The notes beneath the pieces were generated by a model. That model saw only the letters and a program-made list of their open reading frames with translations, was not told where the DNA came from and searched no databases. Shown in pieces: positions 1 through 4,848 of a stretch of DNA of 10,159 nt; within the stretch, counting starts at the first letter, position 1, and each line of letters begins with the position of its first letter. Made by a program: the position numbers and the translations under genes. This DNA is from an uncultured Bacteroidales bacterium (lineage in GTDB: Bacteria > Bacteroidota > Bacteroidia > Bacteroidales > UBA3663): positions 1-10,159 of the forward strand of contig CAJOOX010000146.1 in NCBI GenBank assembly GCA_905236195.1, given 5' to 3'.

Positions 1-1
1 A

Positions 2-67
2 GCCGCCGACGCAGTCACCTTCGACATGGACGGCTACAGCCTGCGCGCCGAGATACACAAGAAATAA
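2..67 (+). CDS. C-terminal tail of a large gene, probably isoleucyl-tRNA synthetase (partial)
   Basis: An open frame runs from the window edge to a TAA at 65-67 and encodes 21 residues ending in EIHKK. The piece is too short to identify by itself. The order that follows (dksA/traR-like, then lspA) is, as I recall, the order downstream of ileS in Bacteroides, and the end FDMDGYSL...IHKK fits an ileS tail in that group. If right, this is the end of the anticodon-binding C-terminal region of the enzyme that charges tRNA-Ile. The frame is clean to the stop. The identity is an inference from context and the gene symbol is left blank. Confidence 0.5.
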   Translation, partial: AADAVTFDMDGYSLRAEIHKK

Positions 68-82
68 ACAAACTTCCTCCAA

Positions 83-116
83 GCGGCCAAAACCGGTCGC
101 CTGGGGGAACCTTTTC
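83..116 (+). terminator. possible weak hairpin between the ileS-like gene and dksA
   Basis: GCGGCC at 83-88 can pair with GGTCGC at 95-100 (six pairs, one G-T) around the loop AAAACC. A short T stretch (TTTTCT) begins at 112, eleven bases after the stem, which is far for a classical terminator. It may be a partial attenuator or RNA-processing site. No Bacteroides-type promoter was found between here and dksA, so dksA is probably at least partly read from upstream. Confidence 0.25.
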
Positions 117-159
117 TAACTTATATTATCATAACCACAATATCTAAACTCTAAAGACT

Positions 160-540
160 ATGGCAGACGAACAGAAAGTACGCTATTCCGACGAAGAATT
201 GGCAGAATTCAAAGAAATCGTCCTCGCGAAGCTCGAAGGAGCCCGCGAACAGTATGCATCTATCCGCGAGAGGATGTCAAATAACAACAACTCCGACGTA
301 GATACGGCGCCGACCTACAAGAACATGGAGGACGGCTCCGAGGCGCTTTCACGTGAGGAACTGGGTCTGAAGGCTTCCCGTCTGGAGAAGTTCATCCGAG
401 GCCTCCAGGGTGCCCTCATCCGTATCGAAAACAAAACCTATGGCATCAGTCGTGTCACAGGTAAACTGATTCCGAAAGAACGTCTGCGCGCCGTGCCGCA
501 CGCCACAACCAATGTGGAGGATAAGGAAGCGAGACGCTGA
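160..540 (+). CDS. DksA/TraR-family transcription factor lacking zinc-finger cysteines
   Basis: 126 residues. Family members enter the RNA polymerase secondary channel and adjust transcription, in E. coli together with ppGpp. Residues 9-40 and 60-92 look like the two arms of the coiled coil, joined by an Asn-rich tip (NNNNSD, 41-46) with D46 and D48. The C-terminal part keeps the finger framework: YG at 94-95, G101, I104, RL at 108-109, A111 and P113. The four positions that hold Cys in canonical DksA are S97, T100, N118 and D121, and the protein contains no Cys at all. ATG 160 gives a normal family N-terminus; there is no clear Shine-Dalgarno, as is usual in this phylum. It lies 92 nt after the ileS-like gene and 51 nt before lspA, on the same strand. 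Family assignment is good; whether it acts like E. coli DksA is unknown. Confidence 0.85.
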   Translation: MADEQKVRYSDEELAEFKEIVLAKLEGAREQYASIRERMSNNNNSDVDTAPTYKNMEDGSEALSREELGLKASRLEKFIRGLQGALIRIENKTYGISRVTGKLIPKERLRAVPHATTNVEDKEARR

Positions 541-553
541 TTCTAAAGCAAAA

Positions 554-577
554 TTCTCCCTCAGCAATGGGGGAGAA
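554..577 (+). promoter_or_regulatory. hairpin in the dksA-lspA spacer
   Basis: TTCTCCC at 554-560 is an exact complement of GGGAGAA at 571-577, with a 10-nt loop. No T run follows, so it does not look like a terminator. It lies 14 nt before the lspA GTG start. A second small stem (TTCT 586-589 with AGAA 595-598) would place that GTG in its loop. Effects on RNA stability or lspA translation are possible but inferred. Confidence 0.35.
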
Positions 578-591
578 CCAACCTGTTCTGA

Positions 592-1272
592 GTGAGAAGA
601 AACAAGATTATTACCGTCTGGGCCATTGTGGCACTTGTCGTCATCGCGGACCAGATTATCAAGATTTATGTCAAGACACATTTCGCCCTGCGCGAGAGTG
701 TGGAAGTGACTCCGTGGTTCTATCTGTCGTTCATCGAGAACAATGGCATGGCCTACGGAATGGAGATTTTCGACAAGTACTTCCTCACCATCTTCCGCAT
801 AGTGGCAGTGGGTGCTTTCTCGTGGATGCTCCACAAGGAGCTTAACCGGGTCACGATGGGTTTCGTCGTCGTTGTGGCTCTAATCATTGCCGGCGCTCTG
901 GGCAACATTGTTGACTGCGTCTGCTATGGACAGTTCTTCACCGACAGTTACGGGCATGTGGCGCAATGTACGCTCGGTACCGACCTCGAAGGCTACGCCC
1001 CGTGGTTCCGCGGCAAGGTGGTGGATATGTTCTATTTCCCTCTTGTGCGCTTTTGGTGGCCCGAGTGGGTGCCCGCAGCCAGCGAAACTGTCAACTTTCA
1101 ACCTTTATCTTTCAACTTTCAATTCACCTGGCCCGACTGGCTGCCCTGCAGCAACGAGCCCTTTGAATTCTTCAAACCCATCTTCAACTTCGCCGATGCC
1201 GCCATCTCGGTGGGCGTCGCCCTCCTCATCCTCTGCTACTATAAGACACTGAACAGGTTCCAGGAGGAGTGA
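592..1272 (+). CDS. lspA: lipoprotein signal peptidase (signal peptidase II)
   Basis: 226 residues; LspA is an inner-membrane aspartic protease that removes signal peptides from diacylglyceryl-modified prolipoproteins. Visible family motifs: ADQIIK at 19-24, ENNGMAYG at 49-56, GALGNIVD at 101-108, GKVVDMF at 141-147 and FNFADAAIS at 198-206. By comparison with the known enzyme the catalytic pair should be D145 and D202. Four hydrophobic segments lie near 5-24, 62-80, 88-108 and 198-217. The start is GTG: an in-frame TGA directly precedes it at 589-591, and the next start would cut into the first membrane helix. Most LspA proteins are about 160-170 residues. The extra length is mainly between the two catalytic Asp, 57 residues apart here, and includes a repeat-encoded tract (167-178) between two similar segments, WPEWVPAAS (156-164) and WPDWLPCS (180-187). 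It could be weakly expressed but all motifs are intact. Confidence 0.93.
   Translation: MRRNKIITVWAIVALVVIADQIIKIYVKTHFALRESVEVTPWFYLSFIENNGMAYGMEIFDKYFLTIFRIVAVGAFSWMLHKELNRVTMGFVVVVALIIAGALGNIVDCVCYGQFFTDSYGHVAQCTLGTDLEGYAPWFRGKVVDMFYFPLVRFWWPEWVPAASETVNFQPLSFNFQFTWPDWLPCSNEPFEFFKPIFNFADAAISVGVALLILCYYKTLNRFQEE
1057..1149 (+). repeat. imperfect 72-nt-spaced direct duplication inside lspA
   Basis: The segment beginning TGGCCCGAGTGG at 1057 recurs as TGGCCCGACTGG at 1129, and the similarity continues through TGCCC and CAGC. The copies encode WPEWVPAAS and WPDWLPCS. The offset of 72 nt is exactly 24 codons, so the frame is kept. The heptamer tract at 1091-1125 lies between them. This looks like a segmental duplication or an insertion with a duplicated flank; the direction of the event is not known. 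Confidence 0.6.
1091..1125 (+). repeat. period-7 repeat tract (TCAACTT type) inside lspA
   Basis: Five consecutive heptamers start at 1091, 1098, 1105, 1112 and 1119. Those at 1091 and 1112 are both TCAACTT; the others are TCAACCT, TTATCTT and TCAATTC. An 11-mer, TCAACTTTCAA, is perfect at 1091 and 1112. Such tracts resemble the heptanucleotide repeats found between genes in many Bacteroidales genomes (from memory). Here it is translated, giving residues such as NFQPLSFNFQF, in the region between the two catalytic Asp of LspA. Confidence 0.7.
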
Positions 1273-1279
1273 TTTTTCC

Positions 1280-1300
1280 GGTTATCGGTTATAGGTTAAT
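1280..1300 (+). repeat. three tandem GGTTA-type heptamers before the SGNH gene
   Basis: Heptamers GGTTATC (1280), GGTTATA (1287) and GGTTAAT (1294) follow each other exactly, ending 9 nt before the ATG at 1310. The period is the same as in the lspA and GH43 tracts. They fill most of the 37-nt gap after lspA, so the gap holds no recognisable promoter. A further link is CAATGTTCAAT at 1308-1318, whose exact reverse complement occurs at 3870-3880. Confidence 0.6.
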
Positions 1301-1309
1301 TGTCAAACA

Positions 1310-2101
1310 ATGTTCAATAGAAATCTAACTTTACTTGCAATGGCTCTGGCGTGCACCACGGTTTCCGCACAGGGCGCAGGAACGGAGGCAGAACCCCGTT
1401 ATCTGAATCCCAGCGAACCCATTGTGGCCGACAACACTGTCGGAGAATGGGTCAAGTCGTCGCCCCTTTATGGCAAGACAATGGTCATCATAGGTGACAG
1501 TTATGTACGCAATCACCGCGGCAAAATCGAAGATACCTGGCACTACAACGTGGCCCGCAAGTACAATATGCAATATTACAACTACGGCCGCAACGGCAAC
1601 TGTGTGGCCTTCGACCGCAAGAACTGGGGTGTTTCGATGCTCCACAGGTTCCAGGAGATGAAACGTAATGCCGATTATGTCGTTGTAGTGGCAGGGCATA
1701 ACGATGCCTGCATGATAGCCGAACCCGAGCATACCGACACCACGGGCTGGACGCCGGACCGCTATCACACGTATTCCGACTCGATGCTCCGTGTTTTCGA
1801 ACAGAACCTGACGGCATTTGCGGATTCGCTTATCCGACGCTACCCCTCGGCCCGCATCTGCTGGTTCACACCCTGGAACGTTCAGCGCCCGGGATTCAAA
1901 GAGATGCATGAGACCCTTACCCGCGTGCTGGAATCGCGTGCCATACCATACTTCGATGCAGCCCATCGGAGCGGCATTGCTGTATGGGATTCCGCTTTCC
2001 GACGCCGTTATTTTCAGGGTCCAAACGACACAGCCCACCTCAATCCGGCAGGCCACAAACTTTTCCAGAACAAGGCCGAGAGTTTCCTACTCTCCCTGTA
2101 G
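1310..2101 (+). CDS. secreted SGNH/GDSL-family hydrolase
   Basis: 263 residues. Residues 1-20 form a type I signal peptide (RN near the start, hydrophobic LTLLAMALACTTV, likely cut after VSA). SGNH family blocks are visible: block I as IIGDSYV with nucleophile S64; a block II Gly in YNYGRNG near 93; block III as GHND at 129-132 with N131 for the oxyanion hole; and block V as DTAHLN with D240 and H243 completing the triad. Members are esterases or lipases, often removing acetyl groups from glycans or cell wall, but the substrate cannot be read from the sequence. It starts 37 nt after lspA on the same strand and may be co-transcribed with it. No lipobox fits Cys15. A hairpin follows its stop. 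Fold assignment is firm, substrate unknown. Confidence 0.85.
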   Translation: MFNRNLTLLAMALACTTVSAQGAGTEAEPRYLNPSEPIVADNTVGEWVKSSPLYGKTMVIIGDSYVRNHRGKIEDTWHYNVARKYNMQYYNYGRNGNCVAFDRKNWGVSMLHRFQEMKRNADYVVVVAGHNDACMIAEPEHTDTTGWTPDRYHTYSDSMLRVFEQNLTAFADSLIRRYPSARICWFTPWNVQRPGFKEMHETLTRVLESRAIPYFDAAHRSGIAVWDSAFRRRYFQGPNDTAHLNPAGHKLFQNKAESFLLSL

Positions 2102-2118
2102 TATAATGATATTCACTC

Positions 2119-2151
2119 AAAAAAAAAGGCTCAGGACCGAAATCCTGGGCC
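2119..2151 (-). terminator. intrinsic terminator for the minus-strand microprotein unit (possibly two-way)
   Basis: On the plus strand GGCTCAGGA (2128-2136) pairs with TCCTGGGCC (2143-2151), nine pairs with one G-T, around the loop CCGAAA. Nine A's at 2119-2127 directly precede the stem, so in minus-strand RNA the stem is followed at once by nine U's, a textbook intrinsic terminator. It lies 41 nt beyond the microprotein stop. In the plus direction, 26 nt after the SGNH stop, the hairpin is followed only by a poor T stretch, so two-way use is possible but weaker. Confidence 0.85.
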
Positions 2152-2192
2152 TCATATTTGAGAATTAGTTATTTTCTTAATGAAATGGGAGG

Positions 2193-2279
2193 TTATTTAA
2201 CCAATTCCCAAGCGATGTACATCATGCTCATGACGTAGGCTGTAATAGCAGCAATCTGAAAGTTACGGTTCTTGAACAT
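2193..2279 (-). CDS. 28-residue single-helix membrane microprotein
   Basis: A 29-codon frame starts at ATG 2279-2277 and stops at TAA 2195-2193. The product begins MFKNRN and ends WELVK. Residues 8-26 form one hydrophobic helix, with K3 and R5 before it, so the N-terminus probably faces the cytoplasm. AGGA lies about 9 nt before the ATG (AAAGGAAATTGATT), a better ribosome site than most genes here have. A strong promoter at 2370-2400 and a terminator at 2119-2151 bracket it, so it is a free-standing unit. An upstream in-frame ATG (2399) would lie in the promoter and is rejected. I do not recognise the family. Short single-helix proteins often act as subunits or regulators of membrane complexes, but nothing here names a partner. 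The alternative is that the RNA itself is the product. Confidence 0.65.
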   Translation of the reverse strand: MFKNRNFQIAAITAYVMSMMYIAWELVK

Positions 2280-2330
2280 AATCAATTTCCTTTCTATAAT
2301 TAAATTATTAAATCTTGTCTCCAGGAGGAT

Positions 2331-2344
2331 CGTCCGGCCGGACG
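2331..2344. promoter_or_regulatory. perfect 14-bp palindrome in the microprotein leader
   Basis: CGTCCGGCCGGACG is a perfect inverted repeat of 14 bases, very GC-rich within an AT-rich spacer. It lies about 20 nt downstream of the predicted minus-strand transcription start and 51 nt upstream of the microprotein ATG. Partial extra pairing (AGG 2326-2328 with CCT 2348-2350) extends it. It could be an operator for a dimeric repressor or part of a leader RNA structure; as an RNA hairpin it would need to open for a loop. Confidence 0.45.
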
Positions 2345-2369
2345 TTGCCTTTTTCCCTTTTCGGCACTG

Positions 2370-2400
2370 CAAAGATACGGCAAATATTTCAGACTGCAAT
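2370..2400 (-). promoter_or_regulatory. Bacteroides-type promoter for the microprotein unit
   Basis: Read on the minus strand, TATCTTTG (plus 2377-2370) matches the -7 element TAnnTTTG. ATTG (plus 2400-2397), 19 nt upstream, is one base from the -33 element TTTG. The spacing agrees with the known primary-sigma consensus of Bacteroidota. The start of transcription should lie near 2362-2366, giving a leader of about 85 nt before the microprotein ATG. Confidence 0.8.
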
Positions 2401-2473
2401 AGAAAATTGACAAAAAACCATCTAATTGTTATAAAAGTATCGCATTTTCAGTATTTTGTTACCTCTATCTGTC

Positions 2474-2496
2474 AAAAACATCCTGCTAATGCAGAA
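2474..2496 (-). terminator. possible weak terminator of the minus-strand operon
   Basis: In minus-strand RNA, TTCTGC pairs with GCAGGA (six pairs, one G-T) around the loop ATTA, and a run of five U's starts two bases later (plus 2474-2478). It lies 30 nt beyond the DUF4296 stop and upstream of the microprotein promoter. The stem is short, so termination may be leaky. The rest of 2280-2526 holds only the microprotein promoter and leader. Confidence 0.35.
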
Positions 2497-2526
2497 AAAT
2501 CTCATCAATATTGTGCAATGGGTTTC

Positions 2527-3282
2527 TTATTTATGAAATCTCATTAGAGAGACACTGTCGACAAATGTCACAGGCTCAGCCGTTATATCGGTTCCCATGA
2601 GGGAGATGCTGAGAATAATGGACTCGAAGTTGTGCAGGGTGTCGGTAACGGCCGAGAGCTGCATGGTGGTGTCGCGTAGCGCCAACGCAGTCTGGGCAGC
2701 AGCGGAATCCTTGGGGTAGGTAGCTGCAATGGTGGCCACGAGATAGTGTTGGGCCGGCAATTGCGAGATGCGCAGGTTCCACACCAGGGAGTCACCCTTG
2801 CGGAAGTTGGAGTCGCAGGGCACGACAAAACTCTGGAAGGACGACAGAAATTTGCCGTCCAGGACGAGATAGGGGTTGATACGCCAAAGGTTGACGGAAT
2901 CGCCCTGGTCGCTGACGCCCCACGACGCATTCTCGTAGGCGATGGCTTTCCAATATTCGTCGCGTACTTTGAGGCTGTCGTTGACACGGTCGTAGATACG
3001 GATGAACCGTTTGAGGTGCCGACTGTACCACATCAGGGACGAATCATAGCGTGCGCGGGTGATGCCGTGGCGGACAAAGACGGAGGCCATGATGTCGCGC
3101 TGCGCTTCCTGGGTGGAGAATTGGGTCCGTTGCAGGTCGATCAGCGCTTCGCTGCTATGCATGTCGATGAGAACGGCTGTCATCTCATTCTCGTCGAGGA
3201 CGTAATCGGGGCGTGAGGTACATGCTGTGAGCGAGAGGAGAAGGAGGAGGAAGAGAACACTCCCCATCTTAATTCCCAACAT
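2527..3282 (-). CDS. DUF4296-family lipoprotein
   Basis: 251 residues. A lipoprotein signal peptide is clear: K5, a long Leu-rich core, then the lipobox LTAC with lipidated C21. The next part (about 27-115) has the pattern of DUF4296, a family of small Bacteroidota lipoproteins: DYVLDENEM, an acidic/hydrophobic helix with DMHSSEALIDL, then a charged region around RHGITRARYDSSLMWY. The C-terminal half (about 130-250) is beta-rich and less recognisable. The function of the family is not known. ATG 3282 is preferred over the internal ATG (M6) because it supplies the only positive charge before the hydrophobic core. It begins 12 nt after the GH43 stop and is the last gene of the minus-strand operon. 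A CCTCC sequence, the reverse of a ribosome site, lies just before the start. Confidence 0.75.
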   Translation of the reverse strand: MLGIKMGSVLFLLLLLSLTACTSRPDYVLDENEMTAVLIDMHSSEALIDLQRTQFSTQEAQRDIMASVFVRHGITRARYDSSLMWYSRHLKRFIRIYDRVNDSLKVRDEYWKAIAYENASWGVSDQGDSVNLWRINPYLVLDGKFLSSFQSFVVPCDSNFRKGDSLVWNLRISQLPAQHYLVATIAATYPKDSAAAQTALALRDTTMQLSAVTDTLHNFESIILSISLMGTDITAEPVTFVDSVSLMRFHK

Positions 3283-3294
3283 AGGTTTGGAGGA

Positions 3295-4848
3295 TTATTT
3301 ATTATAGGAGAAGAAATCGAAGTCGGCCGTCGTGTTGCCGGAGGCATACATGCCGATGACGGTGCCGGTGAAACCGCCGGCGGTCTCGGTAGTGAGATAG
3401 CGGGTGGAGACAGAGGCGATGTCGTGCCAGTCGGTGGTAAGGGGCTTGGCGTACTGGAAAATGTAGCGGTCGGCCTTGCAGACAACGCGAAGCAGACACT
3501 TGCGCGAGGAAATGCGTACTGACGGGAAATCATGCACGAAGCCGTCGAGCTGGGCACGTACACTGACCGTAGCGCCGTCCTTCTCCTCGGGTGTGAGGTA
3601 AAGGTCGTAGTGGGCGCTGGATTCCATATAGACGGAGAGACCGGCTTCGCCTTCGTTGCCTTTGAGGGTGAGGAAGGTAGTTATGTCGCACTCAATGTCC
3701 TGCTGGCGGTGAGCCACAAAGGTGGGAGAGACGCTGTTTTGGGACAACGGGGCACCGCCCTTCAGGCGCAGCGCATTGCCCGTGAGTTCGTAGCGGGACG
3801 AATCGGGGTTCCGGAGATAAACCCAACGCGGAGCAAGAGTACGGTCGCGAAAATCGTCGCGGAAGGAAGATTGAACATTGGACATCAAGGATTGAGGTTT
3901 GAGTACATTGTCCGCGAACGGGGCATTCGGCATCTCAAGTGTGACGGGATTGCCATCGTTGACTACGGGCCAGCCGTTGACCCACTTGACGGGGGCTAGG
4001 CAGGTCTCACGACCGAGGATGTGCATGCCGTTGATCTGGGGACGGAAGGCAAGGAAGACGATCCACCAGGAGCCGTCATGAGCCTGGAAGAGGTCGCCGT
4101 GGCCGGTTCCCTGGATGGGATTGGTCTGAGCTGCTTGCCGCTGGTGACAGAGGATGGGGTTGGCGGGATTGCCTACATAGGGGCCGTAGAGATTCTTGGA
4201 ACGGGCGATGGTGATGCTGTGTCCCATCTCGGTACCGCCTTCGGCAATCATGAGATAGTACCAACCGTCCTTGCGAAAGAGGTGTCCCGCTTCAGGATAA
4301 CGTCCGCCCATGCCGCGCCAGAGGAGCCGCGACTCGGAGAGTTGCCGGCCGGTGACGGGATCAATCTCGCAGATGTGAATGCCGTCGTTGGGATTGGAGG
4401 TGAAGTAACAATGACCGTCTTCCCAGAAAAGGTCGGGGTCTATGCCGCCCTGTTCAATCCAAACAGGGTCGCTCCAAGGGCCGTGGGGAGAAGGTGCAGT
4501 GACGAAGAAGTTGCCGCGATCGGAACAGTTGGTTGTCACCATATAGAACGTGCCGTCGTGCAGACGCAGTACGGGAGCGTAGATGCCGCCCCAAGAATCG
4601 GCTTCCTTGAGTTCAATCTGTGAACGGCGGTCGAGCACATTGCCAATCTGCTGCCAGTTGACAAGGTCGCGCGAATGGAAGATCGGTACCCCGGGGAAGA
4701 ACTGGAAGGACGAGTTGACGAGGTAGTAGTCGCTGTCGACACGGCAGACGGACGGGTCGGGATGGAACCCAGGCACTACGGGGTTGAGATAGCCGAGAGC
4801 GGCGAGCAGAATAGTGGAGAGCATTGGCAGTTTTTTTAATGGGGTCAA
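3295..4848 (-). CDS. glycoside hydrolase family 43, beta-xylosidase/arabinofuranosidase-like
   Basis: 517 residues. Members release xylose or arabinose from plant hemicellulose side chains. The five-bladed propeller domain spans about 20-312: HPDPSV with catalytic base D31, GGIDPDLFW with D137 as pKa modulator, YPEAGHLF with general acid E186, and GTGHGDLF with H250. A C-terminal jelly-roll domain (about 329-517; FRDDF, AGLSVYMESSAHYDL, AGGFTGTVIGMYAS) is the type found in XynB-like enzymes. The joining linker (316-327) is encoded by a heptamer tract. The start is probably TTG 4848, overlapping the metY TGA by four bases and giving KK before the hydrophobic signal segment; ATG 4824 is the alternative and would leave no basic N-region. 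Export to the periplasm is likely. No SusC/SusD genes are nearby, so it is not in a usual polysaccharide locus. Exact sugar specificity cannot be read. Confidence 0.88.
   Translation of the reverse strand: MTPLKKLPMLSTILLAALGYLNPVVPGFHPDPSVCRVDSDYYLVNSSFQFFPGVPIFHSRDLVNWQQIGNVLDRRSQIELKEADSWGGIYAPVLRLHDGTFYMVTTNCSDRGNFFVTAPSPHGPWSDPVWIEQGGIDPDLFWEDGHCYFTSNPNDGIHICEIDPVTGRQLSESRLLWRGMGGRYPEAGHLFRKDGWYYLMIAEGGTEMGHSITIARSKNLYGPYVGNPANPILCHQRQAAQTNPIQGTGHGDLFQAHDGSWWIVFLAFRPQINGMHILGRETCLAPVKWVNGWPVVNDGNPVTLEMPNAPFADNVLKPQSLMSNVQSSFRDDFRDRTLAPRWVYLRNPDSSRYELTGNALRLKGGAPLSQNSVSPTFVAHRQQDIECDITTFLTLKGNEGEAGLSVYMESSAHYDLYLTPEEKDGATVSVRAQLDGFVHDFPSVRISSRKCLLRVVCKADRYIFQYAKPLTTDWHDIASVSTRYLTTETAGGFTGTVIGMYASGNTTADFDFFSYNK
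3868..3902 (-). repeat. period-7 repeat tract (TCAATCT type) in the GH43 linker
   Basis: On the minus strand five consecutive heptamers run from 3902 to 3868: TCAAACC, TCAATCC, TTGATGT, CCAATGT, TCAATCT. They share the TCAA start and the period of the lspA tract. They encode residues 316-327 (LKPQSLMSNVQS), exactly between the propeller and the jelly-roll domain. The 11-mer CAATGTTCAAT within it also occurs across the SGNH start codon at 1308-1318. Confidence 0.65.

Noticed and set aside
567..845. ATG-started 92-codon frame overlapping the start of lspA
   Set aside because: The protein after the first dozen residues is a frame-shifted reading of lspA; kept only as a remote hint of a different lspA start.
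1331..2056. 241-codon open frame antisense to the SGNH gene
   Set aside because: It lies wholly opposite a gene with intact catalytic blocks, and its protein shows no domain pattern; it is a product of codon bias.
2280..2399. 40-codon upstream extension of the microprotein frame to an ATG at 2399
   Set aside because: The extension would start inside the promoter, before the predicted transcription start, and the ribosome site and charged N-terminus fit the ATG at 2279.
77..3294. CCTCC motifs in three untranslated gaps (near 76, 2324 and 3290), some on the minus strand
   Set aside because: They resemble the anti-Shine-Dalgarno sequence, but three short matches in a 55%-GC-like window are easily chance and share no wider context.
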